Shown here piece after piece: positions 28,469 through 37,879 of a DNA stretch of 64,000 nt; position 1 is the first letter of the stretch, and each line of letters begins with the position of its first letter. The stretch lies in the NCBI GenBank assembly GCA_964448675.1, contig CAYUZU010000008.1:62001-126000 (forward strand), read 5' to 3'. The notes beneath the pieces were generated by a model. The model was not told the origin of the DNA and made no database searches. It saw only the letters and a program-made list of their open reading frames with translations. The stretch comes from CAYUZU01 sp964448675. Lineage in GTDB: Bacteria > Planctomycetota > Phycisphaerae > UBA1845 > Fen-1342. A program made the translations under genes and the position numbers.

Positions 28469-29671
28469 TCACGCCCCGCGGGACTCGGGGAACTTGTCGG
28501 CGACCTTCTTCAGCGCCGCAAGCGCCTTATCCAGATCCTCGGTCTCGTGGCCGGCAGAAATCTGGCAGCGCAGCCGGGCCTCGCCCTTGGGCACCACCGG
28601 ATAGCCGAAGCCCGACACGAACACACCCTCGTCGAACAGCGCCTGCTGCATCTGGATCGCAGTCGGTGTCTCGCCGACGATGACCGGCACGATGGGCGTG
28701 ATGCCGTCGATCGTCTTGAGGCCCAGCTCGCCGACGCCCTTGCGGAAGTGCGCCACGTTGCTGCGCAGCTTTTCGAGTCGCTGCGGCTCACTCATGAGCA
28801 CGTCAATCGCGGCCATGGACCCGTAGCACACCGCCGGCGGCAGGGCGTTGCTGAACAGTTGCGGCCGCGACTTTTGCACGAGGTAGTCGCACACGACCTC
28901 GGACCCGGCCACGTAACCGCCGCAGGAGCCCCCCAGCGCCTTGCCGAGGGTCGAGGTCTGGATGGTATTGGCGTCCTGCACGCCGAAATGCTCGGCGGTG
29001 CCGCGACCGGTCTTGCCCAGCACGCCGGTGGCATGGGATTCGTCGACGATCAGGACAGCGTCGTGCTTGTTGGCGAGTTCCTTGAGCTGCGGCAGGTCGG
29101 CGACGTCGCCCTCCATGCTGAACACGCCGTCGGTGATGATGAGCTTGTTGCGGGCCTTCTTGGCGTCCTCGGAATTGAGCATCTGCTCGAGCTCGGCCAG
29201 GTCGCGATGCTTGTAGATGAAGCGTTTGGCCTTGCTGAGGCGAATGGCATCAATGATCGAGGCGTGGTTGAGGGCGTCGCTGAAGATCGCGTCTTCGGGC
29301 GTGCCGGCCAGCGTGGGCATGAGCCCGACGTTCGCATCCCAGCAACTGATGAAGGTGGTGGCGGCTTCGCAGCCGATGAACTCGCTGATCTTCTTCTCGA
29401 GCTCGAGGTGGCAGGTCATGGTGCCGCAGATGAAGCGCACCGACGCGGTGCCCATGCCGTACTTCTCGATCGCATTGCGCGCGGCTTCGAGCACCTTGGG
29501 ATGGTCGGCCAGCCCGAGGTAGTTGTTCGACGACAGCATGACGATGTCACGGCCGTCCATCTGCGTTCGCGGCGCCTGGGGGCGCTGCAATTCGTTGGCC
29601 CGCTTGTACTGGCCAGTGTCGCGAAGCTGCTTGAGTTCCGATGCGAGCGTCTTTTCGAGCGTGGTCTGCAT
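28469..29671 (-). CDS. kbl: 2-amino-3-ketobutyrate CoA ligase (glycine C-acetyltransferase)
   Basis: A PLP enzyme of the alpha-oxoamine synthase family, 400 residues. With CoA it splits 2-amino-3-ketobutyrate from threonine dehydrogenase into glycine and acetyl-CoA. Motifs are SSNNYLGLADHP, GTASVRFICGTMTCH, DESHATGVLGKTGRGT and TSTLGKALGG with the PLP lysine. GGAGG lies eight bases before the ATG. Threonine dehydrogenase is not adjacent. KBL is favoured over 8-amino-7-oxononanoate synthase by the FICGTMTCHLELE segment. It is flanked by two ECF modules without overlap. Confidence 0.9.
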   Translation of the reverse strand: MQTTLEKTLASELKQLRDTGQYKRANELQRPQAPRTQMDGRDIVMLSSNNYLGLADHPKVLEAARNAIEKYGMGTASVRFICGTMTCHLELEKKISEFIGCEAATTFISCWDANVGLMPTLAGTPEDAIFSDALNHASIIDAIRLSKAKRFIYKHRDLAELEQMLNSEDAKKARNKLIITDGVFSMEGDVADLPQLKELANKHDAVLIVDESHATGVLGKTGRGTAEHFGVQDANTIQTSTLGKALGGSCGGYVAGSEVVCDYLVQKSRPQLFSNALPPAVCYGSMAAIDVLMSEPQRLEKLRSNVAHFRKGVGELGLKTIDGITPIVPVIVGETPTAIQMQQALFDEGVFVSGFGYPVVPKGEARLRCQISAGHETEDLDKALAALKKVADKFPESRGA

Positions 29672-29743
29672 GCGTGGGCCTCCGTTGCAATGCGCGTTAA
29701 ACCGGCATCTTAGCGAATCGCCACAGAGGCCGAAAGCCGGGGG

Positions 29744-31462
29744 TTACTCCGTCGGCGACGTGGGGGGGGACGCGGGCGTCGCCGGGCGCGAGGCCGCGGG
29801 TTGCGTGTCGACGGGGCCGGGTTGCGTCGCCGCGAAGGGGGGCGGCAGCAGCGTCACGCGCAACGTGAGCAACTGTTCGTCGGCGTCGGTTGCGGCGATC
29901 GGTGCTTCGGCGGGCAACGCGGCCCACGACGGCGCCTCCCAGGCAAAGAACATCAGCGTGTCCCACGCGTCTTCCATCGTCCGTGGCCACGTGCTGAAGT
30001 TCCAGTGGCCGAAAGTCTGCGCGTCTTCCGCTGCGATCGGTGGCGGCGGTGCGGCGGTGGGCGGTTGCGGCTTGACCGGGGCTCCGAGCGCGGGGGGCGT
30101 CGCCGCCGGCGGGGAGTCGGGCACGCAGCGTTCGAGCACCCGATCGGCCCGCGACCGTTCGGCCGTCGGCTGGGTCTGGAGGGCGGGGCGGCCGCCGCGC
30201 TGCCGGGCGGGTGCGGCGTTTGCGGGGGCGCGTGCGGCTTCGGATTCTTCGTCATGTGCCGGCGTGCGCGCGCGGACGGCAACCGACGGCGACGCTGCCG
30301 GCGGCGCGAGACGATCCGCCGGGGGGCCACCGTGGTCTGCTCGCCGCGACGGTGCTTGCAGCGCCTGGGCGACCTGCAACATGACCTCGCCATTGTCGGC
30401 ACCCACCGCGGTCGACACGCGCACCTGGCGCCGGTCGTTCACTGCGAGCAGATCCGAGAAGCGCGCCGAGAGCTCGACGTCACGCACCGCGTAGCTGCGG
30501 TCCATACGTTGGAAGGTGACTTCATCCATGCCGTAGAGGGAGAGGCCGGTCTCTGCGCTGTCCTGCCGGGCGATCGCCGGCTGGGTTGTCGGCGCGCCGT
30601 CGGGATCCATCCCCATGCGGTACGCGGCCCCGCCGCCGCCGATGTGCGACTCGGCGGTCAGCTCATCCCGGCGCTCCCAATCGGCCAGTACCGCCTGGTT
30701 GGCGTAGAACTGCCCGGGGCTCTCGGCCTGCACGACGACCTCGACCACGGGCGCAGCGTCATCGTCCACGCCGAACATTTTGACGCATGCGATGCTTGGC
30801 GTTGGGCCACGCTTGTCGGCGTCGGTCAAGTTCTCCGATCGCGTATCCGACGCGTCGACCAGCGTGTCGCCCGAGGTGATTCCCAGGTCCACCTTCGGCA
30901 TCCCCGAAGTGCGTTCGCCGGTCGGTGCCGCGTCCCTGTCCCCGTCGACCTTTCCCCGCGCGAAGGCGGTGCCATCTTCGAGCCCGCGCGTCACGCTTGC
31001 CGCACCACCCGCCCCCCGGCCGCGCCGCCCGTCCAGCTCGGTCGCGCCTGCCAGCGGCGCCGCACCTTCCTCGGCCGGCTCATCCAGCATCGACCCGGTC
31101 GACTGCAGGGCCGGCACCAGCGCGTGATAGCCGACCAGCGCGCACGCGGCGATGACGGCGGCCGATGCGCTTACCTTCACCAGCAGCCGCAAGACGCTGC
31201 GCCGCCGGCGTTGTGGCTGCTCGCCAAAGAGCAACTGCCGCTCGGTCTGGTGGGTCATGGTGGCAGAAAGCCCGGCCGGAGCAGACTTGCGCGGCAGATC
31301 CGCGACAAGGTCGGCCACGTCGCGCAGCTCGTCGAGCAGCTGCTGCGCCTCGGGCGATTCGCGCAGCAGGTGCTCGACCTCGCGGGTGCGCGTCGCGCTC
31401 AGCTCGCCGTCGAGGTAGGCCGACAGGTCGGCTTCGAGTCTTTCTCGCTCACGCCCGGTCAA
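29744..31462 (-). CDS. Long membrane anti-sigma factor candidate, module 2
   Basis: 572 residues from a TTG that overlaps the sigma gene by 14 bp. The N-terminal 60 residues (LSAYLDGELSATRTREVEHLL) look like a zf-HC2-type anti-sigma domain that has lost the zinc cysteines. A membrane helix follows (SASAAVIAACALVGYHALV). The external part is about 450 residues, with a conserved-looking core (FYANQAVLADWERRD, QRMDRSYAVRDVELSARF) and a long Pro/Ala-rich region ending SPPTSPTE. The core resembles the RseB/anti-sigma periplasmic DUF pattern in placement only. Probably senses an envelope signal. Confidence 0.7.
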   Translation of the reverse strand: MTGRERERLEADLSAYLDGELSATRTREVEHLLRESPEAQQLLDELRDVADLVADLPRKSAPAGLSATMTHQTERQLLFGEQPQRRRRSVLRLLVKVSASAAVIAACALVGYHALVPALQSTGSMLDEPAEEGAAPLAGATELDGRRGRGAGGAASVTRGLEDGTAFARGKVDGDRDAAPTGERTSGMPKVDLGITSGDTLVDASDTRSENLTDADKRGPTPSIACVKMFGVDDDAAPVVEVVVQAESPGQFYANQAVLADWERRDELTAESHIGGGGAAYRMGMDPDGAPTTQPAIARQDSAETGLSLYGMDEVTFQRMDRSYAVRDVELSARFSDLLAVNDRRQVRVSTAVGADNGEVMLQVAQALQAPSRRADHGGPPADRLAPPAASPSVAVRARTPAHDEESEAARAPANAAPARQRGGRPALQTQPTAERSRADRVLERCVPDSPPAATPPALGAPVKPQPPTAAPPPPIAAEDAQTFGHWNFSTWPRTMEDAWDTLMFFAWEAPSWAALPAEAPIAATDADEQLLTLRVTLLPPPFAATQPGPVDTQPAASRPATPASPPTSPTE

Positions 31463-32048
31463 CAGTCATCCTCTCATCGCGCAACAGGTCACGCAGCAGC
31501 AGCCGGCCGCGGTGAATGCGGCTCTTCACGGTGCCCAGCGGTACTTCGAGTATTTCCGCGATCTCGGCGTAATCAAAGTTCTCGATGTCCTTCAGCACGA
31601 TCGCCGCGCGGTACTCCTCGTCTATCTGTCCCAGCGCCCACGCCACGCGCTGCCGCAGCTCGCCGTCCGCCACGGTCCGCGCCTGCGATGCCGGCCGCCG
31701 GTCCGCCGGCGCCCGCCGGCCGTCTCCGCCGACTGCGTCGAGCGACCCGGTGGGGTGGCGGCGCTGGGCGCGGCGGTGGCTCAGGCACTGGTTCATCGCA
31801 ATGCGGAAGATCCAGGTATAGAAGCCCGCCTCGCCGCGAAAACGCGGCAGGTTCTCCAGGGCCTTGACGAAGGCTGCCTGGGTGTAATCGAGGGCGTCGG
31901 CTTCATGGTGACACATCCGGTAACAGGCGTTGTAGACGCGGTCCTGATAACGCGCCACGAGCTCGGCGAACGCCTCCGGGACCCCACCCTGCGCCCGCCG
32001 GACGAGGTCGGCATCGGAGAGGTCGCGTTCGTGCGTGGTGCGGTTCAC
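31449..32048 (-). CDS. ECF-type RNA polymerase sigma factor, module 2
   Basis: 199 residues from GTG. Region 2 is AFAELVARYQDRVYNACYRM through ADALDYTQAAFVKALENL, with a Tyr in place of the usual D-L-x-Q aspartate context (DALDYTQ). Region 4 is IDEEYRAAIVLKDIENFDYAEI and LEVPLGTVKSRIHRGR. A 30-residue Arg/Gly/Ala-rich linker separates the two. It heads an operon with the long anti-sigma. No strong Shine-Dalgarno is visible. Confidence 0.93.
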   Translation of the reverse strand: MNRTTHERDLSDADLVRRAQGGVPEAFAELVARYQDRVYNACYRMCHHEADALDYTQAAFVKALENLPRFRGEAGFYTWIFRIAMNQCLSHRRAQRRHPTGSLDAVGGDGRRAPADRRPASQARTVADGELRQRVAWALGQIDEEYRAAIVLKDIENFDYAEIAEILEVPLGTVKSRIHRGRLLLRDLLRDERMTVDRA

Positions 32049-32203
32049 GACGAGCTGTTCACAGGATTGGACGCCCGCGACGCCGGCGGGTTCCCGCCAA
32101 TCGGGCCTTCCGTCGGCGTCCGGGATCGGGACTCATGCCACCATCGTATGATACACGAGGTCGCGGGGGAGGTTGTGGCCGCGGCGCGGTTTTGTCCGGG
32201 CGC

Positions 32204-32689
32204 TCAGCTTACGGCTCGCGCCGGCGCCTGGCCAGTCGGCGGGGTCGGGTGGCGGACATCGGGCAGCTTCACGCCGAAGAGCTTCTCGCCGAGCCTCTCC
32301 ATACGCTTGCGCAGGGCCGCGTCGTGTCGGACGTGCATGGCTGCGTCGAGGGCGGCCGCCATGTTCGCGGGGGTGAGCAGCATGGTGACCGGGTGCGGCA
32401 GCTTGGAGCGTGACGCGATGAGATGCAGGTCGTCGGCCTCGGATCGGCTCAGCGCCAGCACCGAGATCGCCTGTCGCAGGTACGTGCCGCGGGCCCCGGT
32501 GCCCCCACGGCGGTCCCGCTGCAGCATCTGGACGAGCATCGCCAGCAGACCGCCGATGCCGACCACGACGAACGTGGCCGCGACGAACGTGCGGACTTCG
32601 GCCGTGTTCCACTGGAATCCGCCCTGCATGGCGTCCAGACGCTCCGACAGGGTGAGGTCGGCCAGAATGAGCATCGGGTCGAGCAGCAT
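32204..32689 (-). CDS. Small membrane protein coupled to a HEAT-like protein
   Basis: 161 residues. One membrane helix (TFVAATFVVVGIGGLLAMLV, about 35-55) is followed by a cytoplasmic part (YLRQAISVLALSRSEADDLHLIASRS) and an Ala/Met-rich helix (NMAAALDAAMHVRHDAALRKRME). The ATG overlaps the stop of the HEAT-like gene (TGATG), so they are coupled and probably act together. The TM-plus-RSEADDL layout is reminiscent of small flagellar or PilZ-linked membrane proteins, but no diagnostic motif supports that. Function unknown. Confidence 0.6.
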   Translation of the reverse strand: MLLDPMLILADLTLSERLDAMQGGFQWNTAEVRTFVAATFVVVGIGGLLAMLVQMLQRDRRGGTGARGTYLRQAISVLALSRSEADDLHLIASRSKLPHPVTMLLTPANMAAALDAAMHVRHDAALRKRMERLGEKLFGVKLPDVRHPTPPTGQAPARAVS

Positions 32690-33843
32690 CAGGTGGCCTC
32701 CGACTGCGCTGCGGTCGCTGCTGCGGTCCGGTTGGCGTCGGCTTTGCGTTGCCGGGCGCGCAGCGCCATCGTGCGTTTGCCCGCGGCGAACCAGGCGGCG
32801 AACGCGCGCATCGGGCAGTCGCGCGTCGCGACGCGCATGACGACCTCGTCGGCTTCGGGCGTGTCGAGGGCCGCCAGGGCGTAGATCGATGCCCGATGCA
32901 CCTCGGGGTGCGGGGACTGTTGCCACTTCTCGAGCAGTTTGACGCGCTCGAGGTTGCTGAAACCCAGGTGGCAGGCCCAGTACGGCAGCAGGCCGCGGAC
33001 CTCCAACGGGAGCTTGTCCAGCAGGGGAATCGCGTTGAGGAACCACTGCGGCTGCTGCAGGCAGCGCAGGGCCTCGCGCACGTCAGCCCGGTCCAGCAGA
33101 TCGGAGCTGTGCACGATCGCGGCCAGTTCGCGTGGCTGATACCACGTGTCGAGGATCTGCTTGGCGACTTCGCGCCAGCCCGGCTGCGCCAGCCCCAGCA
33201 GCAGAAACGCCGCCAGGTGGGGGTCGTTCCAGTCCGGCAGGCGACGCCGCACGATCTGCCCCGCGGTGGATTGTGGATTGTTCAGCGTCGACCAGAGGTC
33301 GTCGTGCAGGTCTTTGGCGAACCAGAGACAGGCGCGCAGCACGTCGTTCTGCTTGTGCAGGTCGTAGGTGCGCAAGCCCTCGCGCAGCGCCGCCACCACG
33401 TCGCCGCGTTCCGGGCCGGGGCTGGCGCGCACTTGTTCGGCGAAGCGCAACAGTGTGTCGCCTGCGGCCTGACGCAGCAGGACCTGCGGCGCGCGTAGCG
33501 CGTCGGCCACCAGGTAGGAAAGCGACAGACACGGGTGCTCGCGCAGCAGCGCCAGTGCGTTGGCCCGGCCGCGGGCGCGCGCCTGGTCGTTCAGCACGCA
33601 GCCCACCGCGGTTCGCAGCAGTTGCGGCTTGGACTGCACGCGCTCACGGAGGGACTCGGTCAGCCGATCGTAATTCGCGACCAGCGCCGTCCAGGCGGTC
33701 TCGCGACTGCGCGACAGCAGCACGTCGGCAATGCGCTCGGCGTACTCGGGTTCGGCGCGCTCGAGCGCCGCGGTCAGGATCTCGTCCGCGACGCTGTCCT
33801 GCAGCCGAGCCAGCCAGCGATAGAGCAGTTCCACGCGTGCCAT
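32689..33843 (-). CDS. HEAT-like helical repeat protein
   Basis: 384 residues, entirely helical, without signal peptide or membrane helix until a basic C-terminus (KRTMALRARQRKADANR). Repeated helix pairs of HEAT character recur, such as LREHPCLSLSYLVADALRAPQ, RQAAGDTLLRFAEQV and HPEVHRASIYALAALDTPE. Such proteins are protein-protein scaffolds. It is coupled to the downstream single-helix membrane protein, suggesting a membrane-tethered complex. The cargo is unknown. The start is ATG at 33843 with a weak upstream site. Confidence 0.65.
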   Translation of the reverse strand: MARVELLYRWLARLQDSVADEILTAALERAEPEYAERIADVLLSRSRETAWTALVANYDRLTESLRERVQSKPQLLRTAVGCVLNDQARARGRANALALLREHPCLSLSYLVADALRAPQVLLRQAAGDTLLRFAEQVRASPGPERGDVVAALREGLRTYDLHKQNDVLRACLWFAKDLHDDLWSTLNNPQSTAGQIVRRRLPDWNDPHLAAFLLLGLAQPGWREVAKQILDTWYQPRELAAIVHSSDLLDRADVREALRCLQQPQWFLNAIPLLDKLPLEVRGLLPYWACHLGFSNLERVKLLEKWQQSPHPEVHRASIYALAALDTPEADEVVMRVATRDCPMRAFAAWFAAGKRTMALRARQRKADANRTAAATAAQSEAT

Positions 33844-33968
33844 GTCACCACGGTCGATGGGGCGGTCCGTCCGGTAGCCGATACAGCGGCGGCGCGCAAC
33901 GGGCGCACCGTCCTACAGGTCTCATCGGCGCTGGAAGCGGGTGCGGTGATTTGGCGCCGCGCGGTGCG

Positions 33969-33997
33969 TTGACACCGCCCACGCCCCGGGGGATGCT
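33969..33997 (+). promoter_or_regulatory. Candidate sigma-70 promoter of pyrD
   Basis: TTGACA at 33969-33974 is a perfect -35. After 17 bases comes GATGCT, a weak -10. The predicted start of transcription lies within a few bases of the pyrD ATG (34004), so the mRNA may be leaderless or nearly so. Only half of the -10 matches consensus. Confidence 0.4.
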
Positions 33998-34003
33998 GGC
34001 GGC

Positions 34004-34960
34004 ATGACCCGACCCGCTGCCCCCGCGATCGACCAGCGCCTACGGACGCAGCTTGCCGACCTGACGCTGCGGACACCCGTCCTGACGGCGTCCGGGACCT
34101 GCGGTTATGGGCCGGAGTACGACGGCGTGCTCGATTATCAGCAGTTGGGCGCGTTCACCACCAAGAGTGTCACTGTCGAGGTGCGCCCCGGCAACGAGCC
34201 GCAACGCGTGGTCGAGGTCCGCGCCGGCGTGCTGAACGCGATCGGCCTGGCCAACGTCGGCCTGCAGCGCTTCGTGTCCGAGAAACTGCCGTTTATCCGG
34301 ACCATGCCAACGGCCGTGCTCGTCAACGTCGCCGGGCACAGCGTGGCGGATTACGTCGCGGTCTGCCGGACGCTGAACGAGCACGACGGCATCGCCGGCA
34401 TCGAACTTAACGTGTCCTGCCCCAATGTTGCCGACGGGCTTACGTTCGGCACCGATGCGGCGTTGCTGCGCGACCTGGTACAGGCCGTCCGCGCCGTGCT
34501 GACCAACAAGACGCTCGTCGTGAAGCTGTCGCCCAATGTGACCGACGTGGCGGCGCTGGCGCGGGCGGCGATCGACGGCGGTGCCCGAATACTCAGCCTC
34601 ATCAACACCTATGTCGGCATGAGCATCGACGCGCGTACCTGGCAGCCGCGGTTGGGTAACACCACTGGCGGTCTGAGCGGGCCGGCGATCAAGCCGCTGG
34701 CGCTATTCAACGTGCATCGGGTCTATCGTGAGGTGGCGCGCGAAGCGGGTGTGCCGCTGATCGGCATGGGCGGCATCCAGAGCACGACGGATGCAGTCGA
34801 ATTCTTCCTGGCGGGCGCGTCGGCGGTCGCGGTCGGCACGGCGCTGTTTGTCGATCCCGCGCTACCGGTGAAGATCGCCCACGGCCTGGCCGCCTACCTC
34901 GACGAGCACGGCCTGACGCACATCAGCGAACTCACGGGGCGGTTGGAGCTACGTACCTGA
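34004..34960 (+). CDS. pyrD: Dihydroorotate dehydrogenase, class 1B type
   Basis: Oxidises dihydroorotate to orotate in pyrimidine synthesis. 318 residues. FMN and substrate segments are PVLTASGTCGYGPEYDG, GAFTTKSVTVEVRPGNEP, NAIGLANVG, and the catalytic Cys loop ELNVSCPNVADG. GGLSGPAIKPLALFNVHRVY and GMGGIQSTTDAVEFFLAGA are also present. A catalytic Cys rather than Ser, with no membrane-binding N-terminus, places it in class 1; the 1B subtype normally pairs with PyrK for NAD, which is not adjacent here. The start has no Shine-Dalgarno, consistent with the promoter directly upstream. Confidence 0.95.
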   Translation: MTRPAAPAIDQRLRTQLADLTLRTPVLTASGTCGYGPEYDGVLDYQQLGAFTTKSVTVEVRPGNEPQRVVEVRAGVLNAIGLANVGLQRFVSEKLPFIRTMPTAVLVNVAGHSVADYVAVCRTLNEHDGIAGIELNVSCPNVADGLTFGTDAALLRDLVQAVRAVLTNKTLVVKLSPNVTDVAALARAAIDGGARILSLINTYVGMSIDARTWQPRLGNTTGGLSGPAIKPLALFNVHRVYREVAREAGVPLIGMGGIQSTTDAVEFFLAGASAVAVGTALFVDPALPVKIAHGLAAYLDEHGLTHISELTGRLELRT

Positions 34961-35049
34961 ACCGCGGGCGCCGGGGGCCGCGGGAACGCGACGGTGCGCA
35001 GGACGGCTGGACTCTGACAACCGGCAAGCGCGAACTGCCGACCCACCCC

Positions 35050-36129
35050 TCACTCCGCCGCGATAACGCCCAGCGCTGCGGTGACCTCATCCTCCCGGAC
35101 GTCACCGACCTGCACCGGCGCCCCGATGTCACGCAGCAGCACGAAGTTCACCGCGCCGCCCCGCGACTTCTTGTCCACCCGCGTCGTAGCCCAGATCGTG
35201 TCAGCATCGACGGGCCGTGGCAATCGCGCGGGCACGCCGAGGTCGGCCAGCAGTGACGCGACACGGTCTGCCGCCGCCCGCCCGAGCCAGCCGCGGGCGA
35301 CGCTGATCTCGTTCTCGACGCGCATGCCGAGCGCGACGCACTCGCCGTGGCGCAGCTCGTACTCGAGCAGGTGCTCGATGGCGTGGCCGACGGTGTGGCC
35401 GTAGTTGAGGTTGGCCCGCAGGCCGGCCTCGCGCTCATCCTGGGAAACGATGTCCGCCTTGAGCGCGCAGTTCCGCTCGATCAGGGCCGCCAGGGCCTCG
35501 GGCTCGCGCTCGTTGAGCGCGGTGCGGTTCTGCTCGTGCCAGGCCAGGAAGTCCGCGTCGCTGATGCAGGCCTGCTTGACCGTCTCGGCCAGGCCGGCGG
35601 TGAGGTCGCGGTCCGTTAGCGTCGCCAGGAAGTCGGTGTCGGCGACGACCGCGATCGGCTGGTGGAACGCGCCGACAAGGTTCTTGCCCGTTCGGAGGTT
35701 CACCGCGGTCTTGCCGCCGACCGACGCGTCCACTGCCGCCAGGAGCGTTGTCGGCACCTGGATGAACCGGATGCCCCGCAGCCAGACGGCGGCCACGAAC
35801 CCCGCCAGGTCACCGGCCACCCCGCCGCCAAACGCCACGATGATATCGCCGCGTTCGATGCGGCCATCGGCGAGCTGCTCGCAAAGGCGTTCGAGGTTGG
35901 CCAAGGACTTGGCGGCTTCGCCCGGGGCAAAGGTGAGGACCAGCGGCTCGTCGGTGAGCGCGGACCGTAACCGGTTTAGGTGTAAATCGGCAACCTGCTG
36001 ATCGGCGATGATAACGCAGCGGCGGGCGCCGCCAGCGCTGGCGATACACTTCTGCAACATCTGGCGCGATTCGGGACCGATGTGGATCGGATACGAGCGG
36101 TCCCCGAGGTTCACCTCTAACGTCCGCAT
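35050..36129 (-). CDS. aroB: 3-Dehydroquinate synthase
   Basis: Second step of the shikimate pathway (DAHP to 3-dehydroquinate, NAD- and metal-dependent). 359 residues. The NAD and metal motifs are IVAFGGGVAGDLAGFVAAVW, QVPTTLLAAVDASVGGKTAVN and NYGHTVGHAIEHL (metal His). The start MRTLEVNLGDRSYPIHIG at 36129 is supported by TAGGA six bases upstream. A hairpin (CACC-GAAAA-GGTG) lies 25 bp before that. Divergent from folC across 231 bp, so aromatic and folate synthesis share a regulatory gap. Confidence 0.95.
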   Translation of the reverse strand: MRTLEVNLGDRSYPIHIGPESRQMLQKCIASAGGARRCVIIADQQVADLHLNRLRSALTDEPLVLTFAPGEAAKSLANLERLCEQLADGRIERGDIIVAFGGGVAGDLAGFVAAVWLRGIRFIQVPTTLLAAVDASVGGKTAVNLRTGKNLVGAFHQPIAVVADTDFLATLTDRDLTAGLAETVKQACISDADFLAWHEQNRTALNEREPEALAALIERNCALKADIVSQDEREAGLRANLNYGHTVGHAIEHLLEYELRHGECVALGMRVENEISVARGWLGRAAADRVASLLADLGVPARLPRPVDADTIWATTRVDKKSRGGAVNFVLLRDIGAPVQVGDVREDEVTAALGVIAAE

Positions 36130-36323
36130 AATAATCCTACAAAGATTTACCGCACCTTTTCGGTGTGCCCTCGTAACATTTATTGGTGGGCTCGCGCACG
36201 CCCTGTACCCAGCGGGCGCGCGGCCCGCCATGAGACGGCAGCGGAGACGTAAATCTCTTCATAAAACAGGCTTACAGCCGAGTTATCAACCCGGACTGGC
36301 GAGCCCCAGCCCGCGGCGGCGTG

Positions 36324-36352
36324 TTGACGGAAACGCGATCAGCCGCTATTAT
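36324..36352 (+). promoter_or_regulatory. Strong sigma-70 promoter giving a leaderless folC mRNA
   Basis: TTGACG (36324-36329), 17-base spacer, TATTAT (36347-36352): one mismatch in the -35 and one in the -10. The ATG of folC is at 36361, only eight bases after the -10, so transcription should start at or within two bases of the start codon. There is no room for a Shine-Dalgarno. Confidence 0.75.
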
Positions 36353-36360
36353 AACGCCCC

Positions 36361-37794
36361 ATGACGCGAGCAGCCACCAAGCGACCAAAGAGTTCGAAGC
36401 GAACCGCCAGCACCCGGAAGCGGACTAGTTCCCGCGCCCCGGCGCGGTCACGGTCCATCCGCACCTACCGGGCCGCGATCGAGTTTCTCAATAGTCACAC
36501 CGACTACGAGAAAATGGTTCGCGTCGGCTACAACCATACCAACTTCAATCTGTCCCGCATGTTGCGCATTCTCGCCGGCCTGGGCAACCCCCACAAGAAG
36601 CTCAAGGCCGTTCACGTGGCCGGGACGAAGGGGAAGGGCTCGACGTGCCACATGGTGGCGTCGATGCTGCAGAATGCCGGTTATCGGACAGGTTTGTACA
36701 CTTCCCCGCACTTGATCGAGCTCCGCGAGCGCATCCAGATCGACGGCAAGCTCGTTTCTGAGAGCGAGTTCACCAAACTGATCGCCAAGATCGCCCCCGT
36801 GGTCAAGCGCCTGCGGCGGGACGACCCGACCTTCTTCGAGATCATGACCGCCGCCGCCTTCCTGCACTTCGCGAACGAGAAGGTGGACATCGCCGTGATC
36901 GAAACGGGTCTGGGCGGTCGGCTCGATTCCACGAACGTGATCAAGCCCGAGGTGTGCGGGATCACGAGCATCAGCTACGACCACGTGGCCCAGCTGGGCA
37001 ACACGCTCGAGAAGATCGCCGCCGAGAAGGCCGGCATCTTCAAGGCGGGTGCCAACGTGATCAGTGCGCCGCAGGTTCCCGCGGTGCAGCGGGTGCTGCG
37101 CAAGGCGGCCGAGCAGACGGGCTGCGCATTGCGGGTGCTGGGCGAGGATATCGAGTTCAGCTATCGGTTCGAGTCTTCGCGGGCGACCGGGCCGCACACG
37201 CGCGTGTGCATCTCGACGCCGAACAGCCGGTTTGATCACCTGCGGGTCCCGCTGCTGGGCGAGCACCAGGCGCACAACTGCGGCGTGGCGCTGGGCATCG
37301 TGGACGAGTTGCGCCAGCGCGGCTTTGAGGTGACCCAGCAGGCCGCGATTGACGGACTGGCCAAGGTGCGGGTCCACGGCCGACTGGAGCTGATCCGTGA
37401 TTACCCACGCACGGTGGTCGACGCCGCCCACAATGCCGACAGTGTTTCGGCCCTGATGCGCGCCATCGGGCAGAATGTCGGCTACGACTCGATGGTGGTG
37501 ATCTTCGGCTGCTCGCAGGACAAGGACGTCGACGGCATGCTGGACCAGATCCAGCTCGGGGCGGACAAGGTGATCTTCACCACCACCGGCACGGCCCGGG
37601 CGGTCGACCCGCACGAGTTGCACGCCCGCTTCGCCGAGAAGAGCCAGAAGATGGCCCAGGTCGGGACGGACCTGGCGGAAGCGTACGATATTGCCTGCCG
37701 GTGCGTGACGCGCGAAGACCTGATCTGCATCACCGGGTCGATCCACCTGGTCGGGCTGGCCAAGCGGCTGGAGCTCAAGGGGCTGTTCGCGTAG
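36361..37794 (+). CDS. folC: Folylpolyglutamate/dihydrofolate synthase
   Basis: A Mur-ligase-family enzyme adding glutamate to dihydropteroate or folates. 477 residues. A 35-residue Arg/Ser/Lys-rich N-terminal extension (KRPKSSKRTASTRKRTSS) precedes the family start TYRAAIEFLNSHTDYEK. The P-loop is HVAGTKGKGSTCHMVASML; LYTSPHLIELRERI and VIETGLGGRLDSTN follow. The carbamylated-Lys region and C-terminal Rossmann part (VVIFGCSQDKDVDGML) are intact. The basic tail is unusual for the family. The mRNA is probably leaderless. Confidence 0.93.
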   Translation: MTRAATKRPKSSKRTASTRKRTSSRAPARSRSIRTYRAAIEFLNSHTDYEKMVRVGYNHTNFNLSRMLRILAGLGNPHKKLKAVHVAGTKGKGSTCHMVASMLQNAGYRTGLYTSPHLIELRERIQIDGKLVSESEFTKLIAKIAPVVKRLRRDDPTFFEIMTAAAFLHFANEKVDIAVIETGLGGRLDSTNVIKPEVCGITSISYDHVAQLGNTLEKIAAEKAGIFKAGANVISAPQVPAVQRVLRKAAEQTGCALRVLGEDIEFSYRFESSRATGPHTRVCISTPNSRFDHLRVPLLGEHQAHNCGVALGIVDELRQRGFEVTQQAAIDGLAKVRVHGRLELIRDYPRTVVDAAHNADSVSALMRAIGQNVGYDSMVVIFGCSQDKDVDGMLDQIQLGADKVIFTTTGTARAVDPHELHARFAEKSQKMAQVGTDLAEAYDIACRCVTREDLICITGSIHLVGLAKRLELKGLFA

Positions 37795-37879
37795 GGGGCG
37801 GTGCGTCGTTTCCGGCGGTGGTCGGGGGGGATTTCCGCAGGTTTCTTGTGCGCGGGGGCTCGTCCATGTTTCGGCAGTT

